DNA of 64,000 nt from Septoria linicola (taxonomy: Eukaryota > Ascomycota > Dothideomycetes > Mycosphaerellales > Mycosphaerellaceae), in contig CP099421.1 in the NCBI GenBank assembly GCA_024114885.1, positions 372,001 to 436,000 of the forward strand. Reading direction: 5' to 3'. Of the stretch, positions 50,345 through 62,869 are shown piece by piece; position 1 is the first letter of the stretch; each line of letters begins with the position of its first letter. The notes under the pieces are model-generated. The model did no database searches and was not told where the DNA came from. It worked only from the letters and a program-made list of their open reading frames with translations. The position numbers were made by a program, and so were the translations under genes.

Positions 50345-51507
50345 AGTGACTTGTGTGATGCTGTGTGGGAAAGGATGGAGAGTGTCAGCAGGCAGAAAGC
50401 AAATCCAGTATTGGGTCTGATGTGGAGGGCACGTGTGGACATGATTACTCACACAGTGACTTTGGCAAGATCGCTAGCGCGGCTCGGCAAGGTCTTCCAT
50501 CTCAACTTCGTCCTTCTCTTCTTCTCGTCACCATCAACTGCTTCCACAACCCATGGCTGTCGTGTACACATACTAGCTCGACTGCGGCATCTGACCTGCT
50601 ATGGACGAATGCCGGCTCCAGTGGACATCAAAGTGATTATATCATGGCCAGCAAGATTGATCACGTTGCCGTCCACAGTTCCAGGCTCCCCAGGGTGGTT
50701 GCATCCAAACTCCCTGCATATGCCACTGCTAGGCAGTGAGGTCGTTTGATGAGTAAGAAGAGTCCGGGGGCCCCGACGTTCGGTCGACCGAAGCCTTCCC
50801 AAAAACCATGATCCTGAAAGAGATACTGCTCACGTGGGCACTTGAACGCAACGTAGTATTCATCTCGAGGGCAGCGGCGGCATAACTTAAAGCGCAAGCT
50901 TCCACGCCGTGGCAAAGACTTATTGACACGAAATGCGGTGACAACCAAAATTTGCTCACTATATCATGTTGTTCTGCTCCTGAACATATGCCAGATGCAG
51001 ACCGCTGCAAAGAGCACTGCTCCAGGAGAGGACTCGTCAGCATATCTCTAACAATGGGCTTCGGAGCCTGTGTTGAGTTTGTCAGATTAAGCCTCTTATG
51101 AAGGCGAGGTCTGCAGTTTACGAAGCTACTAGATGCTCCTTGCGGTCATCGGGCTCGTGTCTGGCCCACTTTGATCTTCAAAGATGAAACCAGTGGCCAA
51201 TGCTAACTGGGCGAGTATCGATGACCACGATCAAATCCGTTACAGACGAGCTACTAATGTAAGAAAATAGAAAACTGTTCAATCCAGTCGGCGGTATTAC
51301 GAAGGCACAAGAATGCCGGGACCTACAGTACACATGCATGTTCTGCCGTTGCGCCTGGCCTCCTACTGATCTGGGAATTGCCGGTAGGCTGAGATGTCCA
51401 CTGCCAGCACGTCTGCTCGGCATAGGTTAGCCGTTCCCTCGAAGCCTGCTGGACAAAGTTCACACTGCCTTCACCCCGCACACACAGTCACGTGCTCCTG
51501 ACCCGAC
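50345..51507. promoter_or_regulatory. divergent promoter region, DUF3253 and bZIP genes
   Basis: About 1.2 kb between divergent start codons. Short frames exist but show no motif. CACGTG-like CACGTGG occurs near 50,832 and CACGTGC near 51,490; the latter lies just upstream of the bZIP start and could be a bHLH/bZIP site. Confidence 0.4.
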
Positions 51508-53078
51508 TTGTCGATGTCCAGGAAGCATTTAACAGTATCATGCAAAGACCTTCATGTCGATAAAGAAGGCGATGCTCAAACATCAATCTCATCCGAGGCT
51601 TCCTCGCTCGAAGTGAGCATGGAAGGCTCCCCACGGTCTTCGGCGCCCGCAACTCAGCAGTGGTCGTCGGGGCGTGTGCTTACCGCGGAGCAACGGCAGA
51701 GGAAACGAGAAGTCAATAGAGAGTCAGCACGACAATCAAAACAAAATCTTCAGGATCAAGTGGAGAAGCTGTCGAAGCGAGTGCTAGAACTGGAGGCTTG
51801 GCGCGAGCGGTGCGAAAGACTTGGTACAGTTGTACGAGCGCCCGAGCATATTGTTTTCACGGAAGATGAAGCTGGCCAGAATAATCACGAAATACCGATG
51901 CCGACAGTATTGCATGTAGAATCTGATGCTTATGGTACCTACCCTGAAGTGGAGTTGAACACGTGGATCACTGGCGCTGTCCTGAGCCCGACTCCCAACG
52001 ATGCTATATCATCGCTCGAGGGAGACCTCGTGTGGGCAGAGGACGAGAGCAACCCTTTGATAGGAATGATGGAGATGGCCAGCGCTTCGAATTCAATGGA
52101 AAATGATACTGTTCCGATGATGGAGCATGGCTCAGTCGAGACAAGTACTGCTTCGAACTCCGTAGAGACCATACCGCCCATTACATACACGCGGACCATG
52201 GACTGCACACCTTCAAGACAGAGCTTGCATCCTAAAGGGCGAGAAGTGACAAGAGCCTGCAATGCAGCAATCGCAGAAGTACGCAAGCTCGCACCACAGC
52301 TGATTTGCACCAATGACGTCTCCAATCAGGATGTCCTGTGCCGAGCGATACTGCTTCATGGCTGGGACGCGGCCTTCAAGCGATACTCGTCTATCTGCCC
52401 GTTGTGGCGTATTCTGCGCAGCGTGGATAATGTGCTTTTTCAGCATTGCGAACTGAAAGAACGATTATGCGTTCTCCGCATTATTCACCTGATGTATTTG
52501 GTCAGTCATGGGAATTCGAGCAGCTATTAGCCAATCTCTGACATCGCATAGTACGAGGTTTGTGCTCGCGAAACGCCGGGCAATGATCACTTGCCGTGGT
52601 GGTATAGACCAAGGCACGTAGCCTGCAACGCAACTGCCGCAGGAGACCTACGACTAATATGAAACGCTAGGCCTTCACAGCAGTATTTCCCGCATGAACC
52701 TGTGATAGATCACTTTGTCTGGTGAGCAAGAGTAGGTCTCCTCTAGTGTATAGAAGATGCTGACGTTGTTTCTGGCCTGGCCTCCGGGAGCGACTGACCC
52801 TTTCAGAAAACGACAGCCTTATAAACCAATACTGGAAACTTTTTGCAGAAAACTTTCGATTCATGATCAATCAAGGTCCAATGACTGTAGTGCAAGAGAG
52901 GACAGGGACACCGTTCTACCGACTAAGTCCAGAATTCGAAACTTCGATGCACGATATCAACCGGTATCGAATGGCTCCTGGCTTCTTTGCCGCGGCCCCA
53001 AACTTTCGCGATGATATCCAGACTGGTCGCCAAGCAAGTAGGATTCACTTGTTTGCAAGCCTTGCGGCAAGTAAGTAA
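51508..53078 (+). CDS. bZIP transcription factor with C-terminal DUF3425
   Basis: Exons 51508-52500, 52552-52617, 52681-52721 and 52817-53078 give 453 residues. The basic region RQRKREVNRESARQSKQNLQDQVEKL (about residues 62-87) is followed by a short leucine zipper. A long acidic-Ser linker leads to DUF3425: REVTRACNAAIAEVRKLAPQ, VLCRAILLHGWDAAFKRY, PLWRILRSVDNVLF, then after splicing LINQYWKLFAENFRFMI, PFYRLSPEFETSM and a PGFFAAAPNFRDDI end. Such bZIP-DUF3425 proteins are fungal transcription factors, often near secondary-metabolism or stress genes. The second intron ends in CAGCAG, a possible NAGNAG acceptor. The stop codon at 53076 lies inside an AAGT repeat at the edge of the transposon block, so the native C-terminus may have been altered. 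Confidence 0.78.
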
Positions 53079-53159
53079 GCAAGTAGAGGGCCTAGCTGTT
53101 ACGTAAGTAAGGCAAGTAAGTAAGTGAATAGATGGCAAGTGACTTGCAAGCCTTGCGGC
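53030..53159. repeat. AAGT/GCAAG repeat patch with 16-bp direct repeat at compartment border
   Basis: Dense GCAAGTAAGTAAG-type repeats. TTGCAAGCCTTGCGGC occurs at about 53,053-53,068 and again at about 53,143-53,158, on either side. Directly after the second copy composition turns AT-rich. Confidence 0.75.
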
Positions 53160-54030
53160 GTTATCCTCCCTTCTACCGTACGTACCTACGCGACGGCGCG
53201 ACGGCGTTAGAGCGTTTGTTGTACTATTCTCCGCCGTTTAATGAGATATACGAGATGATCGAGCGGTGTCCGTAGGTATATAAAATAGTATAGTCAGGCT
53301 ATTATAAGTGTCTAGTCTACTACGCGTATATTAAGGGTAAGGGTATTAGTATAGTTATACTAGATCGTAATAAGGCAAATAAGGTATAGGGATCGTTAAA
53401 GAAGCGGCTAAAGCTATATAATTTAATTAGCTCGGCTAGCTTAACCGAGCTCGCTTATATACGCTTAATATTAAATCCGATAGCTTTAGACCCTAGATTC
53501 CTTATAATCTACTATCGTAATTATAGTATTATTACTAGTATATTAAATAATATTACTAAAATATATTAGATAGACATTCTAAGCGGTACAAAATAGAGCT
53601 TAGATAGTTAGTAAAATTTCTATATAAAAACATCTCTAGATTTATATAGTCCTAGCTCTAAGATTTTAAGCTCGTATTCTTACGACATTTTAATATTAAT
53701 AAACTATTACTTTCTAGCGTACTAAGAATCTGCCTCTAATATTATAGATATACGACTATATAGCCTTAAAATAATTTAGATAACTAAACCGGCTACGGCG
53801 ATTCGAATAGGAAAGAGTATATACTCTAAAACGCGTATTCTATAGTATAGTTAGTATTAGAAACAGGTTTAGTTCGGTCTTAGGGTTATAAGTTATTAGC
53901 TTATAGAGATACAGATATACTAACTAAGAGCGACAATCTTATCTTTAAATACTAGCGTATTTATAATAACGCTATTATAGAGCTTAGTATAGATACGGAA
54001 TTAGTATTAGATCTATCTTTAGTTATTAGG
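53160..54030. other. AT-rich, RIP-mutated sequence of unknown origin
   Basis: Composition changes sharply to TpA-rich, CpA-poor but still with CpG. Weak plus-strand reading around 53,310-53,520 (GISIVILDRNK, LTELAYIRLILNPIALDPRFL) could be the remains of an element, not identified. Probably the 5' end of the hAT element or an older insertion. Confidence 0.5.
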
Positions 54031-55101
54031 ACAGACCTAGAGTCTATACTATTAGAATTAGCTACGTAGGTAGATAATAACGCGTCTATACAAGCTTCGT
54101 AGCCTATACTCTTTTAGCGTCTTACGAAGCGTAAACACGATAATAATACCGAATTACTTAACTAACTAGACTTCGGATAATTACCTATATACTCGTAGCT
54201 ACTAGACGATGCTTAGATAACATTATAGGTCTTTACGTATAGCTAGCGGCTATAGAATATATAGAAGAAGATAGTTTAGGTATATAAGATCTACTACTCT
54301 CGAAGGGCGTAGTTACGTAGTAAATAGGCTAGTATCTACGACGTAGATAAATTAACCTTATCGGTAGGAGTATACTTAAGATAAATATATAGTATATACG
54401 AGGAAGGTAAGGAGCTAAAAACACCTTCTAGTAAGCGGTATAAGCTAATAGATAGGCACGTTACGCCTTAGAGTATTAATAATAATATAGCTATTAAATT
54501 CGATACGGACGACTTCCTTACGTTACTATATATATAGCTAATTATAGATAATATTACCTTCCGTAAGTATAATTTACTAGCCTTTAGAGCGCTCCTATCC
54601 TACCTCTAACCTCGTTACTACTAATTTATTCCTTTATACTAAACTACGAGCTCTAAGATAGTATTAGTATTCGATAAACAACTCGGCTATATTATAGAGG
54701 AGTTAGTAGCCGCTATTACGAGGATTAGCTTCTTATTCGACCTATAGATATCTAAAAACAAACTAGTATTACTTAGTATTATTATATACTTTATCTCTAT
54801 AGAAGGTAAACTAAGGATAATATTACTAGATCTACTAAGGTAGAAGGGCCGTTATACTAGCTATAACATTATAGAGACTATAGTAGAGGTAATAGTATAC
54901 TATAACCTATACGATAAAGTTAGTTACTTTATCTCTAATAACGCTAGTAATAACCCTAAGGTAATTAAGTACCTTACGTAGGAATACGGCTTCGATAAAT
55001 ACTAGAATTAGCTACGCTATATAGGCTATATATTTAACCTCGTTAGACAGGCTACGCTAACTAGTAAAGATCTAGAAGTACTTAAATCTAAAGCTATTAA
55101 T

Positions 55102-55106
55102 GCAGC
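55102..55106. repeat. 5-bp target-site duplication, left copy (GCAGC)
   Basis: GCAGC immediately before the left LTR. The matching copy after the right LTR is GTAGC; the difference is one C-to-T transition as expected from RIP. Confidence 0.7.
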
Positions 55107-55383
55107 TATTAAGAATGTATCCTAGATAGTTAGTCTAGATATAGACTTCTAAGTATAGTTCTAGATACCTAAGGCATCTACCTAAGGCTTAGTAAGAGGT
55201 ATATCTTGCTTCTCTTTCTTCTCTTCTTAGATAACTAACTTAATTAACTTTATATTTAGTTCCTAGTATATTACTACTATACTATATATATAAGTTAGTT
55301 TAAGATTAATCTTCTATTCTTCTTTACTACGCTATACTCTCCTTAATATTATATAGTATATAATACGCCCTCTACTTTTAATA
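55107..55383 (+). repeat. 5' LTR of copia retrotransposon
   Basis: 277 bp, starting TATTAAG (mutated TGTTAAG) and ending TTTTAATA (mutated CA end). It matches 61127-61403 nearly base for base. Confidence 0.85.
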
Positions 55384-58300
55384 GGTTATAAGCCTAGGTT
55401 TATATACTAAATAGGAGTAACCTATGTTAGTATAGGTTACTTGTATCTCTTATAGTTTATAGAAAACATTTAGGGCCTAGAAGTTTCCCTAACTATATTA
55501 CTAACGAAGCTAGTTTATACCTAGTAGTATATAAGTTAGTAAAGATCTCTATAAGATAGTAGTATATTTCTGCTTTATTAATACCTGCCTAGTTCTCTAC
55601 TATTATACCTAGTATTACTAGAGTTAGAAGAGGCTACTTAGCCTTCCTACTACCTAGTAATAGAAACTCTACTAAGAGAGAAAGATCTAAGTCTTAGTAA
55701 TTTCCTAAATACGAGGAATCCCTATCCCTTAGAGCTAGTCTCTCTACTATAAGAAATTACTCTTCTCTAGAATCCTTAGCTAGTCTAAAGTATTCTACTA
55801 ATTATTTATTCTATTTACCTATTTCTATAATAGACTAAGAGGACAAGAAGAGCTAAAGGATTCTAATCCTAGATAGAACTAACTAGAAGAGATAGTTCAA
55901 GCTATAGATAGATAAGCTAGAAGGAAAGGACTAGTTCTAGGTAATTAGCTAACTAATTATTAGAGGGAACCTATATATAGTTTAGTAGGATACTAGTCTT
56001 TAGATATATATTACTTAGAATTAATACTTCTTAAAAGACAATATAGTATATAGGTTTAGTATTAGATATAGTATTAGTAAAGATAATAAGATAGAGCTAG
56101 AGACATAGTATATTACTATACTAGTAGCTAAGATATAAGTAATTCTCTAGAACAAGTATAATAGAGTCCTAAAGTCCTATACTATAGGTCTAATTAAGTA
56201 GTTTATTATATTTAGGATATTACCTAATAAGATAATTAGAGAAGTATAGAGATATCTTAGAGGCCTAGGTAAGAGGATTACTAAGATTAATCCTTAGGAA
56301 GCCTACTACTAGAGCTAAGAGAAAAGGCTAAAACATCTCCTATAGTCCCTACCTATATTATACTAAGTAGCTAAGGATACTATTATAACCTAACTATTCT
56401 TAGATATAGATACTATTCTTCTTCTACTTAAGTCCTAAGAGGTAAGAGACAATCTAGATAAGATAGATATAGGTCTAGCTATATTCTATTCTAGGTAGCT
56501 CTACTAAGGAAAGTCTCTACTAATATACTAGCTCTATAAGAAAAGGAAGTACTAGTTAAAGGATTGTCCTAACCTCTCTACTACTAAGAAACTATTCTAG
56601 TAGAGAAATAGTACTAAGAACTAGAAGGACTCTTAGGGATTATTCCTTAGAGAGAGGGTTAGAAGATCTCTTTTACTAAGAAATACTAGATATATTAAGA
56701 AAGCTATCTATAAGTTATTATTATATAATAAGCTAAAGAAGGTTATCTAGAAAATAGGCAAGTAGCTTTAGAGGATAGAAAAGTCTAGAAAGCTTCTAAA
56801 GAAAGGATTTTTAGCCTAGAAGTCTAGTTCTAGTTCTAATTCTAGAACTTACTCTAGTTCTAGAAGTAATAATAATTCCCTATTAGAAGATAATAACTAA
56901 GATAAGTTAGCCTATTCTATAATTAAGGCTAAAGGCAAGTTATTACTCTAAGAATAGCTCTTAGATTCCTATACCTTATCCTATATAACTAACTAACTAT
57001 CCTTCTTTAGATTAGTAAAGCTACTAAGGAAGAAAGTATAGATTAAGGTAGGAGGAGGATACCTCTATATAACCTACTCTAGACTAGTATAGATAAAGAG
57101 AATCTTAGGAGGAGAAGTTCTACTTAATAGAGTACTATTTGTTCCTAATCTTAAAGTAAATCTTATATTATAGGATTAGTTTAGTAAGCAATTTAGAGTC
57201 TAGAAGCCTAATTTTACTCTTACCTCTCTAGATAGCTAAATAGTTATAAAGACTAAGCTAGTTAGAGGTGTTCTATTTATTAGTAAGATATTATCTCTTC
57301 TATAGGAAAAGTTATATTACTTACTATATAATCCTATAGAGGTTAATAATACCTATACTACTCTATTAGAGAAGGATCTAAAATAGTAGGAGCTATAGTA
57401 TAGAAGATTTATATACTTTAGAAGAGGGTTACTCTTAAACCTTTATAAAGTTACTAACCTAAAGGAAAGAATTCTAATCCCTAACTAGGAAGAGTATAAG
57501 TATAGGATCTATATAATAGGTAAGATAAAGAAATACCTAGGTAAGTCTATTAAGAGAAGACCTAAAAGACTAGCCCTTATATTAGTAGATATCTATAGAC
57601 TATTACTATTATTAGTAAAAGGTTTTATATAGTAGCTTAAGATTATTAATAACTTCTTAAGAAAGAAATAGGTATTTCTACTTAAGGCTAGATTAGATAT
57701 ACTAACTACTCTTTAGAACTAGAGGATTAAGGTAGAAAGGTAGTTAGTAGTACTCCTTAAGTCTATAAGGGCTAATAATACTAGAGAGATTACTACTTTA
57801 ATTAAATAGTAAGAGAAGGACTTTAGAATTACTTTTAAGCTAACTAAAGCCTATAATTTACTCTAGAATAGAGTAGTTAAGAGGTCTATCTAAATATTAG
57901 AGGCCTCTATTAGAGTAATACTTAAAGAAAGTAAGATACCTATTAAGTTTTAGCTAGAAGCTCTTAAAGTATAGATATATATAAGGAACAAGCTTCTAAA
58001 TAGACCTAATATTAAGGAATTCAAGCTCTTATCTAATAAAGCTTTTAATAGGATTAAACTAATAGTCTCCTACCTTAAGGTATAAGGATATAGAGCTATA
58101 GTATATATAGATATAAGAGTATAGCCTTAGTAGGTAAGGAGTAATAAACTAATAAATAGAGAAAAGGATACTATATTTATTAGATACTATAATAATATAG
58201 TAAAGATATAGAAGTTCTAGGAGCTAGATATAAAGGCTATTAAGTAGTATACTAATATAATCTTCTTTAAAGATAAGCTAGGTAGAGAACTAGACTTAAA

Positions 58301-61126
58301 TATTAAGATTAAGAATCTTCCTAGTTTAGCTCTAGAAAGAAGACCTATTAGAAGGCTAAGAACTATTAGCTAGCCTACTCTATAAGCTAGTAGAAGTACC
58401 CTAGGTGCTCCTAGTCTAGGCTAGTAGAAGCCTCCTCTCTCTTAGCTATTAATATAGGTTTAGGAAAGAAAGAAACTCTTTATATAACTTCTATCTCTAC
58501 TAGAAGATATAGGAGAGTATAGAAAATTCCTAGACTAAGAGAAAGTTAAGAAAGAATCTAAGAATTCTATCTAAGAAACTATAGAGGTAGATTAGGAGTA
58601 GATAGCTCTAAAGTAAATCCTTAGAAAGAGGAAAGTATCCTAAGAACTTAATAGATTTAACTAGAAGCTAAAGCTAATTAGGCTTAAGCTAGATTAGAAT
58701 AGTTAGCTAGATAAGGAAATGCTCCTAGAGTATTAGGCTTTCTTCTTAGCTATAAGCTCTATTAACCTAGGTATCCTATAGGACCTAGAATTCTTAGAGA
58801 AAGTTAAAGAGATTATATTTTTAGCTACTAAAGAAGTAGGAATATATAAATAGGAGGTTCTAATCCTAAAGAACTATAAGGAAGTAGTAAGTAATCCTAA
58901 GTAGGGTTATCTCTAATAAGAAGCTATTTAGAAGGAGCTAGATATACTTATAAGTAATAATACCTAGACTATAGTAGTCTTACTAAAAGGGGCTAACCTA
59001 GTTACCTTAAGATAGGTCTTTAATATTAAGAGAAAGCTTAGTAGAGCTATTAAAAAGTTTAAAGCAAGACTAGTTATAAGAAGGTTCTCCTAAAAGTATA
59101 GAGTAGACTATATAGAAACTTTTACTTCTATAGTTAGGTAGGATACTCTAAGAGGATTTATAGCTATAGTCTATAAGAAGGACCTAGTTCTATACTAAGT
59201 AGATATAAATAATATATTTATAGAGAGTACCCTATATAAGGATATCTATATAATCCTACTACTAGATATTAACCTACTAACTAGTATAGTCTTATAAGTT
59301 CTAAGGAGTCTCTATAGGCTAAAGTAAGCTATAAGAGACTAGAATCAGCTATATATATTAAAGCTAAAAGGAATAGGATTTAGATAATTAGAAGTAGACC
59401 TATATCTTCTAATCTATAAGAAAAAGAAAGACCTAATAATCCTAATCTATATTAATAATATACCTATTACTATAGAGAGACTAGAAGATGTTCTCTAGTT
59501 TAAAGACTAACTTAGTAAGGTCTTTAAGATTAAAGATCTTAGAGAACTAGACAAGATTCTTAGAATAAGACTAATAAGAAACAGATAGTAAGGCTAGCTA
59601 AAACTTAACTAGAAGTACTATATCTAAGAGAACCTAGCTAAGATAGGAATAGGTTAAGAGACTATATTACTAACTCTTTTACTAATAGACAGCTATAAAA
59701 GTCTAAAGCCTACTAGACTAAATAATAAAAGATATAATAAATAGGAGTACTAATCTATTATTAGAATATAGATATAGCTTATAACTATTATAAGACTAGA
59801 TATTTTATTTGCCCTTAGAAGATTAAGCTCCTATATTAGTAATCTAATAGTAGGACATATAAAGGCTCTAAAGAAGCTAACTAGATACCTAAGATCAAAC
59901 CTAGACCTTAGTCTAAGATACTTAAGGAATAGTTAAGGCTTTCTTACTAGATATATAGACTCTAACTATATAATAGACAAGACTAATAGAGTCTTAATCC
60001 TTAGATATATCTTCTTCCTTTATAGTATACTAATCTCCTAGATAAGTAAGAAGTAGAAATCTATAGCTATATCTATAATAGAAGCTAAATATATAGCTAT
60101 AGGAGTATATATAAAATAGTTATAGTTCCTTAGTACTCTCTTAAGAGAGCTTAGATACCTAGAGTTAGTAGGAGAATATTCTTACTAACTAAGGATCCTT
60201 AGTAACTAGGAAACTATTACTAGAATTAGGCTAATTTAGCTAAAAAGTAATAACTAAGCTACCCTTACTCTAGTTAAGGACTTATATGTTTATAATAAGT
60301 CTAAATATATTAATATCTTATATAATACTATAAGAAAGCTCTAGTAGAACAGACTTATCTCTATAGAATATATAAATATAAAAGAGATAGTAGTAGATAG
60401 TCTTACTAAGCTAAAGAATAGACTATAGTTTTAGGAGTTTATAAGGTAGCTCTACCTTATATAAGAGATATATAAAAGATAACTCTAAGCCTTAGAGTTG
60501 AACTAAGAGGAGTCTAAAAGAAAGATTTTAGGTACTTAACTCCTCCTTAGTTAGACTTTATAAAGTCCTAAATACTCTTACTAATATTAGACCTATTACT
60601 AACTATAATATTACTATATAGTACCTAGCTAAACTAGACACCCTCTAAGGCTAAGTACTAGTTAATATTAAAGACCTCCTCTATAGCAGCTATTATCTCC
60701 TCTACTAGTATATAGTTACTCTACTCTCTAGCTTAATATAAGATCCCTATAGCTAAGAATAGTATACTCTAAAGACTATTAGGGAACTAAGAAGCTATAT
60801 AGAATATAACTAAGTAGAGGACTAGGCTATAAGGAATCTAGAGAGCTATTAGAATTAGCTATAAGAAAGGATAGGGGTAACTTACTAGATAGTCTATATC
60901 CTAAATAATCTACTTCTATATAAGAGAAGAGGAAGATCTTATAGAAGGCATTTCTTTTACCTTTTTATAGAAGATAGTAGTATAGAAAGTTTATTAGATT
61001 AATAGTTAGTACTATCTAGTTATTAGTCTAAAAAGTAAGTACTTAATAACTAATTAAGATTAAGACTAGTATTTAAGTACTATAGATAATCTATTAAAAG
61101 ATCTAACTATATAGTATAAGTAGGAG

Positions 61127-61403
61127 TATTAAGAATATATCCTAGATAGTTAGTCTAGATATAGACTTCTAAGCATAGTTCTAGATACCTAAGGTATCTA
61201 CCTAAGGCTTAGTAAGAGGTATATCTTACTTCTCTTTCTTCTCTTCTTAGATAACTAACTTAATTAACTTTGTATTTAGTTCCTAGCATATTACTACTAT
61301 ACTATATATATAAGTTAGTTTAAGATTAATCCTCTATTCTTCTTTACTATACTATACCCTTCTTAATATTATATAGTATATAATACGCCCTCTACTTTTA
61401 ATA
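61127..61403 (+). repeat. 3' LTR of copia retrotransposon
   Basis: 277 bp, same length as the 5' LTR; about eleven differences, all transitions. Confidence 0.85.
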
Positions 61404-61408
61404 GTAGC
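61404..61408. repeat. 5-bp target-site duplication, right copy (GTAGC)
   Basis: Directly after the right LTR; counterpart of GCAGC at 55102-55106. Confidence 0.7.
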
Positions 61409-62587
61409 TACTAATAGACTAACGTTTAAGGATATAATACTACTATATTAGCGTCGCTATAGACTAATTAGTAAGCTTTATAATACGCTCTATTATCTTA
61501 ATCGTTTACTATAGGTATAGGAGGAAGTAGAACGACTATAGCTTACCGAGGTAGCTCTATTTAAGGTAGAAGGCGACAAGGATATATATCGTCTATTATA
61601 CAACGTATATACGCGCTAGTACTCGTTCGACGATAGCTCTAAGCGTATATTAAAGCTTAGAGCCGCTATTAATAAGTACTACGAACAAGAGGTAGATAAG
61701 TAGTATATAGCTATACAGAAGTAGACTAAGAAATACTCTAATAGGTACTATATAAAGCTAGAGCCTTCTATCGTCTATAATTAATTAATAGACGACGATT
61801 AGTATATAATTAAGTAGTATCGCAAGATCCTCTAGCTATTAAAGATAGTAATAAAGATACTATAGAGTACTAGCGGTAGTAAGTTTAGTACTATTTAGTA
61901 AGTACTACTAGTAATAGAGGCACTAATAAGTTACTTTAAAGCGCTTATTATCTAGTATCTAATCGATAACAACCTCTAACTACCGAAGCGTAAATAGCGT
62001 ATCGATAGCGAATAATAATACTAACTACGCGCTAAAGCCGATATACGAAACGACCTATCTAACTAACTTACTATATAATAATACTTCCGTACTAGTATTA
62101 AGCTTAGTTAGACTAAGTATAACGATTACTTTACTAAGATTAATAAAACGCCTATCTACGTAGCTACTATAGTACTCTATCTAAATATAAAGTAGCGGTT
62201 TATTAAGAAGCTAGATAAGTAATAACGATAGGCTAGCGACGATATAGATTAGATAGTAAGGACTAAGGCTACTATCTAACGGCTATAGAACATATATAAG
62301 GATAAGTATAAGAGGCCTATTTAGTCGATAGGTAGTATAGGTAATCCTACTATAACGCCGGCTATAGCTATAGCTACGCGCTATATTATCTACTCGCTTA
62401 TAATTAATAACGATAGCGATAGCGATAACGACACGATAGTAGACGAGTATACGTAGTACTATAATAAGAAGCGAAAGAAGGCGATTAAGCTTAATATAAG
62501 CTAATTACTAATACCTTACTAGATTAATAAATAACGATAATAGCTAAGCTTAGTATAGTTAGCCTTAGATATATACGTAGACGTCGG

Positions 62588-62644
62588 AATAGGTAGGCCG
62601 AAATAGGTTAGTATATAGGTTAGGCTAGGTCTTAGCCTACCTAT
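62588..62644. repeat. palindromic/hairpin block between hAT relics
   Basis: An ATAGGTAGGC arm near 62,588 pairs with GCCTACCTAT ending near 62,644, and inside it TAGGCTA (62621-62627) pairs with TAGCCTA (62633-62639). Could be a terminal inverted repeat or subterminal structure of the second hAT element. Confidence 0.5.
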
Positions 62645-62869
62645 AGAAGATAGTAATAGGTATAGTATAAATACCTACTCTATACTTAGATAGGTTAGGC
62701 GAACAAAAAATAGGTATAATATAGGTTTTAAGTATAACTACGAAGAAGAATTATTCTAGTTAGTATCGACTATAAAAGGAAGTATATAATAGAGTAGTAA
62801 AGATAGAGAGAGGGATAATAGTAATAAGTAGAACAGATAGGCTAATCTAACGTCGACTTGAGTTTATAA

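Larger units (their letters stand above)
55107..61403 (+). mobile_element. Ty1/copia LTR retrotransposon, RIP-inactivated, full length
   Basis: 6,297 bp with two 277-bp LTRs and a 5-bp target duplication. Degenerate translation, reading RIP stops through, gives copia domain order gag, protease, integrase, RT, RNase H: a CCHC-like knuckle (QLYKKRKYQLKDCPN near 56,540), protease (LLDSYTLSYITNQ near 56,970, then VLFVPNLKVNLI), integrase (KAYNLLQNRVVKRS near 57,860), RT (LVLYQVDINNTFIEG near 59,200 and LIYINNI, the YVDD box, near 59,450) and RNase H (IAISIIEAKYIAI near 60,070). All frames carry many TAG/TAA stops. Inserted in the hAT transposase. Confidence 0.88.
54031..62575 (+). mobile_element. 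hAT-family transposon relic, split by copia insertion
   Basis: Two separated pieces read as one hAT transposase once stop codons from C-to-T change are ignored. Left piece (about 54,031-55,106): a BED-like start, then KYNLLAFRALLSYL, ISFLFDL-ISKNKLVLLSI, GRYTSYNIIETIVEVI, YFISNNASNNPKVIKYL and LRYIGYIFNLV, which are core hAT motifs (FDLWTS, DNASNN and LRCFGHILNL in intact relatives). Right piece (about 61,409-62,575): FKVEGDKDIYRLLYNVYTR, RILKLRAAINKYYEQEVDK and PIYVATIVLYLNIKQRFIKKL. Numerous stops make it inactive. Terminal inverted repeats not identified, so the ends are approximate. Confidence 0.75.
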
